A stretch of 64,000 bases of DNA, from assembly GCA_028826165.1 (NCBI GenBank), contig JAPDFW010000072.1:1-64000 (forward strand). Reading direction: 5' to 3'. This DNA comes from Anaeramoeba ignava (lineage: Eukaryota; Metamonada; Anaeramoebidae). Shown here in pieces: positions 23,444 to 34,886 of this stretch. The notes beneath the pieces were generated by a model. That model did not search any database and was not told where the DNA came from. It was given only the letters and a program-made list of their open reading frames with translations. A program made the position numbers and the translations under genes. Every line of letters begins with the position of its first letter. The first letter of the stretch is position 1.

Positions 23444-26400
23444 TTAAATAAAGCTAATAATTTTTTTTTGTGGAATTGTTTTTTGATTTTGGTTTTGATT
23501 TTGATTTGAATTAAAAATATCAAAATTTGAATCATTTTGAATTTGATTTATATTTTGATTTGAATTAAAAATATCAAAATTGGAATCATTTTGATTTTGG
23601 TTTTGATTTTGATTTGAATTAAAAATATCAAAATTTGAATCATTTTGAATTTGATTTATATTTTGATTTTGATTTTGATTTTGACTTTGATTTTGATTTT
23701 GATTTGAATTAAAAATATCAAAATTTGATTCAAATTGATTTTGATTTTGTTGTTTTTGAATATTTATAATTCTACTTTGTTTTTGTTTTGGAATTTGATT
23801 TTGATTTGAATTAAAAATATCAAAATTGGAATCAAATTGATTTTGATTTTGATTTTGTTGTTTTTGAATATTTATAATTCTACTTTGTTTTTGTTTTGGA
23901 ATTTGATTTTGTTTTTGTTTTGGAATTTGATTTTGATTTTGATTTTGATTTTGATTTTGATCTCTTTTGTGATGACTTTTTTGATTTTTATTGTGATTTT
24001 TATTGTGACTTCTGTGATGTTTTTTGTGATTTTTATGATTCATTGGTTTATTTCTTGTTTTTTGTGGTTGAATATTTTGATTTTGATTTTGATTTTGATT
24101 TTGATTTGGAGGATTAAAAAAATCAAAATTTGATTCAATTTGATTTTGATTTTGATTTTGGTTTTGATTTTGATTTTGTTTTGGATTTTGATTTTGATTT
24201 GGAGGATTAAAAAAATCAAAATTTGATTCAAATTGATTTGGATTTTGATTTTGTTTTGGATTTTGATTTTGATTTTGATTTGGAGGATTAAAAAAATCAA
24301 AATTTGATTCAAATTGATTTTGATTTTGATTTTGTTTTTGATTTTGATTTTGATTTTGATTTTTTTTTTGATTTTGTATTAAATTATTTGAATTTGTTTC
24401 AAACCAAATTGATTTTGATTTTTTTTTTGATTTTTGATTTTGGTTTTGATTTTGATTTTGATTTTGATTTTGATTTTGATTTTGATTTTTTTTTTGATTT
24501 TGTATTAAATTATTTGAATTTGTTTCTAAACCAAATGGATCAAAGATTTCTGATTCTCCTTTTTTTAATTGGTTTTTTGATTCTTTTTTTGTTTTGATTT
24601 TTGGTTTTGGTTTTGATTTTGTAATAAATTATTTGAATTTGTTTCTAAACCAAATGGATCAAAAATTTCTGATTCTCCTTTTTTTAATTGGTTTTTTGAT
24701 TCTTTTTTTGTTTTATTTTGATTTTGATTTTGATTTTGTATTAAATTATTTGAATTTGTTTCTAAACCAAATGGATCAAAAATTTCTGATTCTCCTTTTT
24801 TTAATTGGTTTTGTGATTCGTTTTTTGTTTTATTTTGGTTTTGGTTTTGATTTTGGTTTTGATTTTGATTTTGATTTGGTTGGAAATCCATAAAATCAAT
24901 TAATGGAGATTTTGGTTTAATTTTTGAATCAAATTGATTTTGATTTTGATTTTGATTTTGATTTTGATTTTGATTTTGATTTTGATTTTGATTTTTGTTT
25001 TGATTTCATTTTGATTTTGATTTTGAATTTCATTTTGATTTTCATTTTGATTTTGATTTTGATTTTGATTTTGATTTTCAATTTTGATTTTCATTTTTGT
25101 TTGTTATCTTTAATATTTGTTTGTTTAAAGGAGAATTTTTTGGAATTTTCTTTTCTTGAGATTTGATTGTAATTTTATTTTTAACTTCATCATTATCTTT
25201 AACTTTAACTTCATCATTATCTTCATCATTATCATTATCTTCATCATTATCATTATTATCTTCATCTTTATCATCATCATCATCATCTTCATCTTCATCT
25301 TCATCTTCATTATCATCATTATCTTCATCTTTATCTTCATCTTCATCTTCATCTTCATCTTCATCTTCATCATCATCATCATCATCTTTATCATCATCAT
25401 CTTTATCTTTATCTTTATCTTTTGGTTCTTCATTTCTCTTTTTATGTTCATCAGAAAATATTCTTTCTTTAAAAATTCAATTTAAAAATTCAATTTAAAA
25501 ATTCAATTTAAAAATTCAATTTAAAATCTCACTTAAGTTATCTTCTGCAGAAATTCCTTTGTAAGTTTTTTTCGTTTTTAGAGCAACTTGTCTTTCGTGA
25601 TTTAATTCTTCTTTATTATGAAGTAAATTAACAATTCTTGTTGATAAAACCCGAACTAATTAACAAAAAAAATAATTAAATAATTAAATAATTAAATAAT
25701 TAAAATCACCATTCATTCCTTGATCATTTTTATCTTTATCAACAAATTGAAAATTAGATAAAGTTCTGATTTCATGAATATTCAATCTTACATCATCAAC
25801 AACTTTTTCATCTCCATGTTTTAATAAAAATAGAATCAATTCCAAGGTCTAAAAATAATTTGAATTTGAAATTGAAATTGAATTTGAAATTGATTTAATT
25901 TGAAATTGATTTAATTTGAAATTGATTTGAAATTGATTTAAAATTGATTTAAAATTGATTTGAAATTGATTTAAAATTGATTTAAAATTAATTTAAAATT
26001 GAAATTGATTTGAAATTGATTTGAAATTGATTTGAAATTAATTTAATTTGAAATTGATTTGATTTGAAATTGATTTGAAATTGATTTAAAATTGATTTGA
26101 AATTGATTTAAAATTGATTTGAAATTAATTTAATTTGAAATTGATTTGAAATTGAAATTGAAATTGAATTTGAAATTGAATTTGAAATTGATTTGAAATT
26201 GATTTGAATTTGAAATTGATTTAATTTGAAATTGATTTGAAATTGATTTAATTTGAAATTAATTTGAAATTGAAATTGAAATTGAAAATTGAAATTGATT
26301 TGAAATTGATTTGAAATTGATTTGAAATTGATTTGATTTGAAATTGATTTGAAATTGATTTGAAATTGATTTGAAATTGATTTGAAATGGATTTGAAATT

Positions 26401-26831
26401 GATTTGATTTGAAATTGATTTAAAATTGATTTGAAATTGATTTGAAATTGATTTAAAATTGATTTGAAATTGATTTAATTAGAAATTGATTTAATTTGAA
26501 ATTGATTTAATTAGAAATTGATTTGAAATTGATTTGAAATTGATTTGAAATTGATTTGATTTGAAATTACCTTATAAATTCTTTTCCAATTTTTATTTGG
26601 TTGATTTAATCTATCCCAAATTATTTTCATTATTTTTGGTAATTTTTTTCTTTAAAAGAAAAATTAAAATAAAATAAAAAAGCAAAAAAAAATAAATATA
26701 AATATATAAATAAATATAACTAACGAATCAAAAGTGTCTTGGGCTATCTCAAGTAAATCACTTGTTGAAGATCTTTCTTGTGAATTAGTTGTTGCATCTT
26801 GAACTTTAATTTCACTTGAATCATATCTCAT
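23444..26831 (-). CDS. Epsin (ENTH-domain clathrin adaptor) with long motif-rich tail
   Basis: ENTH proteins bind PI(4,5)P2 and clathrin/adaptors at the membrane. Exons on the minus strand: 26725-26831, 26571-26649, 25710-25848, 25533-25655, then 23444-25466. Exons 1-4 encode the ENTH domain in full (SDLLEIAQDTF, IIWDRLNQPNKNWKRIYK, VVDDVRLNIHEIRTLSNFQ, DQGMNVRVLS, KALKTKKTYKGIS in family order, here VALKTKK). The tail is an Asp/Glu-rich block, NQ runs, three GESEIFDPFGLETNSNNL units (DPF motifs), three SNFDFFNPPNQ and five SNFDIFNSNQ units, and a His/Lys patch. Reading the tail as one protein needs frame corrections near 25080 (+1), 25005 (-1) and 24600 (one base); the frame is open on both sides of each, so these are indels in repeats or errors. 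Intron 2 is a 722-bp array. Confidence 0.88.
25849..26570. repeat. GAAATTGATTT array filling epsin intron 2
   Basis: A 722-bp intron made of an 11-bp GAAATTGATTT unit with TTTAAAATTGA and TTTAATT variants. The array starts at the donor (GTAATTTCAAATC on the minus strand) and ends about 10 bp before the acceptor TTTTTAG. Confidence 0.92.
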
Positions 26832-27703
26832 AACAAGTTTTTTTCTTTTATTTTTTTTTAGAAATAAGAATTTAAATTTAAAAATTGTGTTTTTTTTAAT
26901 TTGTTTACACTTTCTTCTTCCAACTCATTTTTGTAAAGAATAATTAAAATAAAAATATAATAAAAAGAAATAAAAAAATGAAAAAAAAAAAAGGAAAAAA
27001 ATATTTTTTTTATCAATTTCTTTCTTTCTTTCTTTTGATTTGATTTTGATTTTGATTTTGATTTTGATTTTGATTTTGATTTTAATTTTGGTTTTTATTT
27101 TGATTTTAATTTTGATTTTAATTTTGATTTTGATTTTGATTTTGATTTTGATTTTGATTTTAATTTTGGTTTTTGATTTTGATTTTGATTTTGATTTTGA
27201 TTTTGATTTTGATTTTGATTTTGATTTTGATTTTGATTTTAATTTTTAATTGATTTTGATTTTGATTTTGATTTTGATTTTGATTTTGATTTTGATTTTG
27301 ATTTTGATTTTGATTTTGATTTTAATTTGAATTTGATTTTAATTTTAATTTTGATTTTAATTTTAATTTAATTTTTAATTGATTTTGATTTTGATTTTGA
27401 TTTTGATTTTGATTTTGATTTTGATTTTGATTTTGATTTTAATTTGAATTTGATTTTAATTTTAATTTTGATTTTAATTTTAATTTAATTTTTAATTGAT
27501 TTTGATTTTGATTTTGATTTTGATTTTGATTTTGATTTTGATTTTGATTTTGATTTTGATTTTGATTTTGATTTTGATTTTGATTTTATTTGGAAAATTT
27601 GAGATTAGAGAAAAAAAGTAAAAAAAGTGGAAAGTAAAAAAAGTAAAAAAAGTGGAAAGTAAAAAAAGTAAAAAGTAAAAAAATGAGAAAATGGAAAATG
27701 AAT
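26832..27703. repeat. Intergenic TTTTGA hexamer arrays between epsin and glycoprotein copy 1
   Basis: From 27037 to about 27590 the sequence is TTTTGA/TTTTAA hexamers in three sub-blocks, each containing a TTTTTAATTGATTTTG junction, so there is a higher-order repeat of about 120 bp. From 27600 to 27690 there is a purine tract with repeated AAAAAAGTGGAAAGT. No gene is visible. The epsin promoter should lie at 26832-27030. Confidence 0.88.
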
Positions 27704-30387
27704 TCAAAATACTTGAATTACTCCTGTTTGTTGGAGTTCTTTTTCTGTTTCTTTAACCATTTTCTTAATTCTTGTTTTTTTTCTTATCCAAAAGAAAAGT
27801 CCAATTCCTAAACTAATTACAACAACAGAAACAACAACTCCAACAGCTATTGTTGTTGTACTTGTTGATTTACTTGTTGATTTACTTGGAAATTTAGTTG
27901 TGATTAATGTACTTGAAGGAATTCCAGAATATTGATTAAAAGAACAATTTTCATTTGCTGATGAATAAATTGAAATTTCATAAGTTTCACCTCCATTTAA
28001 ATTTGAATTTGAATAATTTGTTGTTGAATTTGATAAACAAATTGATGTTGAATTGTAACTAAATGAATATCCTTTTAATCCTTCTGTTAAATTTAATGAA
28101 TTCCAATTACATTCAAATCCATTAATTAATGAAGAACAAATTAATGAAGTAATATTTCCTAATTTAGGTATAATTGAAATTGATGAACTGATTAATCCTA
28201 AAAACTCATTTTCACAATTTAAATCAAAACATGCTCGAATTGAAACTTCATATTCAATATTTCCCGATAATTCACTTTTTATTCCAATAATTTCATTTCC
28301 ATTTGAATTAATTGTTGTGAAATTTTCCCAATTAGTTTCATTATCAATCGAAATCAAATAATTTTGAGCTTTTGATATTTTTGTAAAATTCAATTCAATT
28401 TCTTCAATTTTCGAAAATGATGAATAAATTGAAGGAGAAGGTAATTTATCAGTTATTATTGTTATTGTTTTTATTTCTCCACAAATATTATTTGAATCAC
28501 ATGCTGAAATATTAATTTGATATTCTTGATTTGGAAATTGAGCTGTAAAATTTTGAATTGTTAAATTTTGTTGATAATTTCCTGAATCATTTTGAGAATT
28601 TGCTTGATAAGTGAAATTATAATATAATGGAATAGAACAGTTGAAAGGTGATTCCCAACTACAATTAACATCAAAAACATTTAAAATTGAACATGAAATG
28701 TTTGAAATTTGTGAAAAAATTGTTGAAATTGCTGATCTAGCAATGTCTCCTATATCATATCCTCCACATGATTCTGTTCTACATGCAAAAATTGAAACAT
28801 TATAAGAAGTTTCACATCCTAAATCAGTTAAAATTTGAGAAGTTGAAGAATTATCTACTGAAATGATCGAGGTTGGAAATTGTTGAGATGAATTGAAATA
28901 ATAAATCCTATAATGATCAAGATGAGGAATTCCATCAATAATCTGAACATTTGGAACATTCCATGTAACATTAATTGAATTATTTGTTGGATTTAAACTT
29001 AAATTTTGAACTGAATCAATTCTTGTTGTTAAATTATATGCTAATGAAGGATCACCACATTGAAGTGAAATAGGATTACAACCTTTGATTTGAATTGAAT
29101 AATATTCATTTCCAGTAATATTAGGATAAATTGAAGAATTGAATTGTTGATAATAAACAAGTCCATCTTGAATTGGAGATTGAATATCAATCCAACCAAA
29201 TCCATAATCAATTTGATAATTCAAATCTGGAAATTCAGATTGATTCCAATAACATTGAAAATATGAAAACAAACCAGTACAATTAAAAATAAGTCCTTGT
29301 GGAATAGGAGAACGGGCATAAAGAAAAACTTGACTTCCATATCCTGAAGTTTTAATTCCAATATAATTCTCAGAAACTGAAACATTATTTCCAAACACTG
29401 GATACGAAGATGTCAAAACAGTTTCAAGAATCCATTTTGTTCCAATAAGCCGATAAACAAATACTTCTTTTGAGCCAGGAGCTCCAATAACAAGAAAACT
29501 TGAAGAAACTGAAATACTACTTCCAAAAGCTGAACCATAAGTTCCATTAAGAGTATCATCAAGATTCCAAAATGAACCATTGTATTTGTAAATCAATGTT
29601 TGATTTGACAAAGGAAGTCCTATAAAAAGATAATTACCCGAAATTGCAATAACATCACCAAAACCTGATGAACCTTCAGTTCCATTCAAAATAGCTTCAG
29701 AATTCCATTTAGTTCCATTATATCTATAAATCAATACTTGATTTTCATCTCCAACAACAACAACCATTCCAGAAACTGCAACAGTGTGTCCAAAAGAACT
29801 AGAAGTTCGAGTTAAAGTTGTATTCAAATTCCAAGTTCCATAATAAGTATAAATCAAAACTTGATTTGCTCCAGGAACTCCAACAGCAAGAACATCATCA
29901 GAAATTGATACTATTGTTGTGAATTGTCCTTCAGAAGCTTGCAAAATCCAATGACAATCTGTGAAAGGCCCTGCCCCACCACTATCGCAAACAACTGCAC
30001 AAATATAGCATACATAAGCTCCATCACCATAACCAGTACTGTAACAATATCCATCTGTTCCACTAGCCAAAGAACCCCTGAAGTCATGGAAACACTAGCT
30101 CCAAAATTTACTACATTCAAAGGAGGTGTCAAAGTGTAATAGTTATACCAAGTATATCCTCCATCATATCCATAAAGAAGTATGTGATCAGAATCTGGAA
30201 CAGCAACAGCAACAACATTATTCCAGGATGAAATTGAAGAACTACTTGGTGATGAAGCTGATTGTATAAACTTCCACATATAACCTGAATATGTATAAGA
30301 AGGATCTGTTTCTTTTAAGTTTGAAATTTCTTCAGAATTAATTGATAAAATCAAAATAGCAAAAATAAAGAGAATTGAAGTATTCAT
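27704..30387 (-). pseudogene. FG-GAP/fibronectin-III membrane glycoprotein, copy 1, frameshifted
   Basis: Nearly identical to the intact neighbour at 31704-34388: signal peptide MNTSILFIFAILILSINS, FG-GAP-type propeller repeats (FG..V, VGVPGANQVLIY), several fibronectin-III-like domains with many N-x-S/T sites, one transmembrane helix and a basic tail. At 30075-30079 it has AACCCCTG where copy 2 has AACCTG, two extra bases that switch the frame after SMTSG and truncate the N-terminal reading at about residue 158; the rest (from LASGTDGYC) stays open in the other frame to 27704. Either a young pseudogene or a consensus error. The first 100 residues and the remaining 785 are each fully open, so the lesion is recent or artefactual. 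Confidence 0.85.
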
Positions 30388-31703
30388 TTTTGTTTTTCTA
30401 TTTTGTTTATTTTTTGATTTATTTTAAAAAATTTATTTATTTAATTAATTAATTAATTAAAAACAATAAAAAGAGAAAAAAAAAATTTAAATCCACATTT
30501 TTATTTTATAAAAAAAAAAGAAGAAAAAAAAAGATGATGATGATTAATTATTTTGTTATTGATTTAGTTATTATCAATTAAAAAAAAAGAAAAAAAACAA
30601 AAAAAAATTTATTTCTTTCCCTTTGTTTTTGTTTTAAATTTATTTTTGTTTTAATTTAATTTGTTTTGTTTTATTTTGTTTTAATTTAATTTAATTTGTT
30701 TTAAATTTAATTTGTTTTGTTATATTTTGTTTTTGTTTTTGATTTGAAAATTACTTAATAATTTTGTAAAGCTGAAATCTTCAAAAAAAATAAATTTGAA
30801 AAAGAAAAATAAAATGGACAGAAAGAAAATTTTTTTTTAAATAAAAAAAGGAAAAAAAAAAATTTGTTTTGTTTTGTTTTGTTTTGTTTTGTTAAAAGAG
30901 AATTGATCATTATCAAAAAATAAAAAGTGGACAATTATTATATTCCCTTTTTAATAATAATTTTAATAATAATAATAATGATAATGTGTTGGAAATTTCA
31001 TAATAAAAAAGGAAATTAAAAAAAAATATTTAAATTACAATTTAAATAAAAAATTTCTATTAAGTATTTAATACAATATGATCAATATTTCCTCATAAAT
31101 GTTTTTTAATCAAAAATGAATAAAACAATTTTTTTTTTGTTTTTTCCACATTTCCCTTTTTTTTTTTTAAACAAAAAATGGAATTTATTATTTATTAAAT
31201 TTATTTAAAAATCAAATTTAATAATTTGTAAAAAACAATTTCTTTTCTTTCTTTCTTTCTTTTATTTTGAATTTAATTTGATTTTGATTTTGATTTTGAT
31301 TTTAATTTTGATTTTGATTTTTGATTTTATTTTTAATTTTAATTTGATTTTGATTTTTATTTTGATTTTGATTTTGATTTTGATTTTGATTTTGATTTTA
31401 ATTTGATTTGATTTTGATTTTGATTTTGATTTTGATTTTGATTTTAATTTTGATTTTGATTTTGATTTTGATTTTGATTTTGATTTTAATTTTAATTTTG
31501 ATTTTAATTTAATTTTAAATTGATTTTGATTTTGATTTTGATTTTGATTTTGATTTTGATTTTGATTTTGATTTTGATTTTGATTTTGATTTTGATTTTG
31601 ATTTTGATTTTATTTGGAAAATTTGAGATTAGAGAAAAAAAGTAAAAAAAGTGGAAAGTAAAAAAAGTAAAAAGTAAAAAAAATGAGAAAATGGAAAATG
31701 GAT
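30388..31703. other. Intergenic between the two glycoprotein copies
   Basis: Holds the copy 1 promoter side (30388-31250; AT-rich, with AATTAATT, GATGATGATG and TTTTG runs) and a TTTTGA hexamer array at 31270-31610 downstream of copy 2. The purine tract with AAAAAAAGTGGAAAG (31635-31690) abuts the copy 2 stop. I see no gene. Confidence 0.75.
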
Positions 31704-34388
31704 TCAAATTACTTGAATTCCTCCTGTTTTTTGAAGTTCTTTTTCTGTTTCTTTAACCATTTTCTTAATTCTTGTTTTTTTTCTTATCCAAAAGAAAAGT
31801 CCAATTCCTAAACTAATTACAACAACAGAAACAACAACTCCAACAGCTATTGTTGTTGTACTTGTTGATTTACTTGTTGATTTACTTGGAAATTTAGTTG
31901 TGATTAATGTACTTGAAGGAATTCCAGAATATTGATTAAAAGAACAATTTTCATTTGCTGATGAATAAATTGAAATTTCATAAGTTTCACCTCCATTTAA
32001 ATTTGAATTTGAATAATTTGTTGTTGAATTTGATAAACAAATTGATGTTGAATTGTAATTAAATGAATATCCTTTTAATCCTTCTGTTAAATTTAATGAA
32101 TCCCAATTACATTCAAATCCATTAATTAATGAAGAACAAATTAATGAAGTAATATTTCCTAATTTAGGTATAATTGAAATTGATGAACTGATTAATCCTA
32201 AAAATTCATTTTCACAATTTAAATCAAAACATGCTCGAATTGAAACTTCATATTCAATATTTCCTGATAATCCACTTTTTATTCCAATAATTTCATTTCC
32301 ATTTGAATTAATTGTTGTGAAATTTTCCCAATTAGTTTCATTATCAATTGAAATTAAATAATTTTGAGCTTTTGATATTTTTGTAAAATTCAATTCAATT
32401 TCTTCAATTTTCGAAAATGATGAATAAATTGAAGGAGAAGGTAATTTATCAGTTATTATTGTTATTGTTTTTATTTCTCCACAAATATTATTTGAATCAC
32501 ATGCTGAAATATTAATTTGATATTCTTGATTTGGAAATTGAGCTGTAAAATTTTGAATTGTTAAATTTTGTTGATAAATTCCTGAATCATTTTGAGAATT
32601 TGCTTGATAAGTGAAATTATAATATAATGGAATAGAACAGTTGAAAGGTGATTCCCAACTACAATTAACATCAAAAACATTTAAAATTGAACATGAAATG
32701 TTTGAAATTTGTGAAAAAATTGTTGAAATTGCTGATTTAGCAGTGTCTCCTATATCATATCCTACACATGATTCTGTTCTACATGCAAAAATTGAAACAT
32801 TATAAGAAGTTTCACATCCTAAATCAGTTAAAATTTGAGAAGTTGAAGAATTATCTACTAAAATGATCGAGGTTGGAAATTGTTGAGATGAATTGAAATA
32901 AGAAAGTTTATAATGATCAAGATGAGGAATTCCATCAATAATCTGAACATTTGGAAAATTCCATGTAACATTAATTGAATTATTTGTTGGATTTAAACTT
33001 AAATTTTGAACTGAATCAATTCTTGTTGTTAAATTATATGCTAATGAAGGATCACCACATTGAAGTGAAATAGGATTACAACCTTTGATTTGAATTGAAT
33101 AATATTCATTTCCAGTAATATTAGGATAAATTGAAGAATTGAATTGTTGATAATAAACAAGTCCATCTTGAATTGGAGATTGAATATCAATCCAACCAAA
33201 TCCATAATCAATTTGATAATTCAAATCTGGAAATTCAGATTGATTCCAATAACATTGAAAATATGAAAACAAACTAGTACAATTAAAAATAAGTCCTTGT
33301 GGAATAGGAGAACGGAGATAAACAAAAACTTGATTTGTGCCATATCCTGAATTTTTAATTGAAAGATAATCTTGAGAAACTGAAACATTACTTCCAAACA
33401 AATAATACAAAGATGTCAAAACAGTTTCAAGAATCCATTTTGTTCCAATAAGCCGATAAACAAATACTTCTTTTGAGCCAGGAGCTCCAATAGCAAGATA
33501 ACTTGAAGAAACTGAAATACTACTTCCAAAAGCTGAACCATAAGTTCCATTAAGAGTATCATCAAGATTCCAAAATGAACCATTGTATTTGTACATCAAT
33601 GTTTGATTTGACAAAGGAAGTCCTATAAAAAGATAATTACCCGAAATTGCAATAATATCACCAAAACCTGATGAATCTTCAGTTCCATTCAAAATAGCTT
33701 CAGAATTCCATTTAGTTCCATTATATCTATAAATTAATACTTTATTTTCATCTCCAACAACAACAACCATTCCAGAAACTGCAACAGTGTGTCCAAAAGA
33801 ACTAGAAGTTCGAGTTAAAGTTGTATTCAAATCCCAAGTTCCATAATAAGTATAAATCAAAACTTGATTTGCTCCAGGAACTCCAACAGCAAGAACATCA
33901 TCAGAAATTGATACTATTGTTGTGAATTGTCCTACAGAAGCTTGCAAAATCCAATGACAATATGTGAAAAGTCCTCCCTCACCATGCATACAAACAACTG
34001 CACAAATATGACATACATAAGCTCCATCACCATAACCATAACTGGTACAATATCCATCTGTTCCACTAGCCAAAGAACCTGGAGTCATGGAAACACTAGC
34101 TCCAAAATTTACTACATAGGAAGGAGGTGTCAAAGTGTAATAGTTATGCCAAGTATATCCTCCATCATATCCATAAAGAAGTATGTGATCAGAATCTGGA
34201 ACAGCAACAGCAACAACATTATACCAGGATGAAATGGAAGAACCACCTGATGTTAAAGTAGATTCTTTCAACTTCCACATATAACCTGAATATGTAGAAG
34301 AAGGATCTGTTTCTTTTAAGTTTGAAATTTCTTCAGAATTAATTGATAAAATCAAAATAGCAAAAATAAAGAGAATTGAAGTATTCAT
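31704..34388 (-). CDS. FG-GAP/fibronectin-III type I membrane glycoprotein, copy 2 (intact)
   Basis: Single exon, 894 aa. A cleavable signal peptide covers residues 1-18 (MNTSILFIFAILILSINS). Residues about 50-360 form a beta-propeller-like array with integrin-alpha-type repeats (FGASVSM, VGVPGANQVLIYTY, VVVGDENKVLIYRYN, IGAPGSKEVFVYR). Residues about 370-835 are fibronectin-III-like, with Asn-linked glycosylation sites throughout (NCS, NFT, NDS, NLT). A transmembrane segment at about 843-867 (IAVGVVVSVVVISLGIGLFF) is followed by a short basic tail (WIRKKTRIKKMVKETEKELQ). It looks like a cell-surface adhesion or receptor protein with integrin-alpha-like ectodomain logic, but has no recognised cytoplasmic signalling motif. 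Domain count is by eye. Confidence 0.88.
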   Translation of the reverse strand: MNTSILFIFAILILSINSEEISNLKETDPSSTYSGYMWKLKESTLTSGGSSISSWYNVVAVAVPDSDHILLYGYDGGYTWHNYYTLTPPSYVVNFGASVSMTPGSLASGTDGYCTSYGYGDGAYVCHICAVVCMHGEGGLFTYCHWILQASVGQFTTIVSISDDVLAVGVPGANQVLIYTYYGTWDLNTTLTRTSSSFGHTVAVSGMVVVVGDENKVLIYRYNGTKWNSEAILNGTEDSSGFGDIIAISGNYLFIGLPLSNQTLMYKYNGSFWNLDDTLNGTYGSAFGSSISVSSSYLAIGAPGSKEVFVYRLIGTKWILETVLTSLYYLFGSNVSVSQDYLSIKNSGYGTNQVFVYLRSPIPQGLIFNCTSLFSYFQCYWNQSEFPDLNYQIDYGFGWIDIQSPIQDGLVYYQQFNSSIYPNITGNEYYSIQIKGCNPISLQCGDPSLAYNLTTRIDSVQNLSLNPTNNSINVTWNFPNVQIIDGIPHLDHYKLSYFNSSQQFPTSIILVDNSSTSQILTDLGCETSYNVSIFACRTESCVGYDIGDTAKSAISTIFSQISNISCSILNVFDVNCSWESPFNCSIPLYYNFTYQANSQNDSGIYQQNLTIQNFTAQFPNQEYQINISACDSNNICGEIKTITIITDKLPSPSIYSSFSKIEEIELNFTKISKAQNYLISIDNETNWENFTTINSNGNEIIGIKSGLSGNIEYEVSIRACFDLNCENEFLGLISSSISIIPKLGNITSLICSSLINGFECNWDSLNLTEGLKGYSFNYNSTSICLSNSTTNYSNSNLNGGETYEISIYSSANENCSFNQYSGIPSSTLITTKFPSKSTSKSTSTTTIAVGVVVSVVVISLGIGLFFWIRKKTRIKKMVKETEKELQKTGGIQVI

Positions 34389-34854
34389 TTTTGTTTTTCT
34401 ATTTTGTTTATTTTTTGATTTATTTTAAAAAATTTATTTATTAATTAATTAATTAATTAATTAAAAACAATAAGAAGAGAAAAAAAAATTTAAATCCACA
34501 TTTTTATTTTATAAAAAAAAAAGAAAAAAAAAAGATGATGATGATTAATTATTTTGTTATTGATTTAGTTATTATCAATTAAAAAAAAAGAAAAAAAACA
34601 AAAAAAAATTTCTTTCCCTTTGTTTTTGTTTTAAATTTAATTTTTTTTTGTTTTAATTTGATTTGTTTTAAATTTAATTTAATTTGTTTTTGTTTTAATT
34701 TAATTTGTTTTGTTTTAATTTGTTTTTGTTTTTGATTTAAAAATTACTTAATAATTTTGTAAAGCTGAAATCTTCAAAAAAAAATAAATTTGAAAAAGAA
34801 AAATAAAATGGACAGAAAGAAAATTTTTTTTTAAATAAAAAAAGGAAAAAAAAA

Positions 34855-34886
<32 letters not shown>

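Noticed and set aside
25125-25498. Open frames rich in Met/Lys, Ile/Phe or Ser/Leu
   Set aside because: Other frames of the GAT/GAA-rich exon that encodes the Asp/Glu block of epsin on the minus strand.
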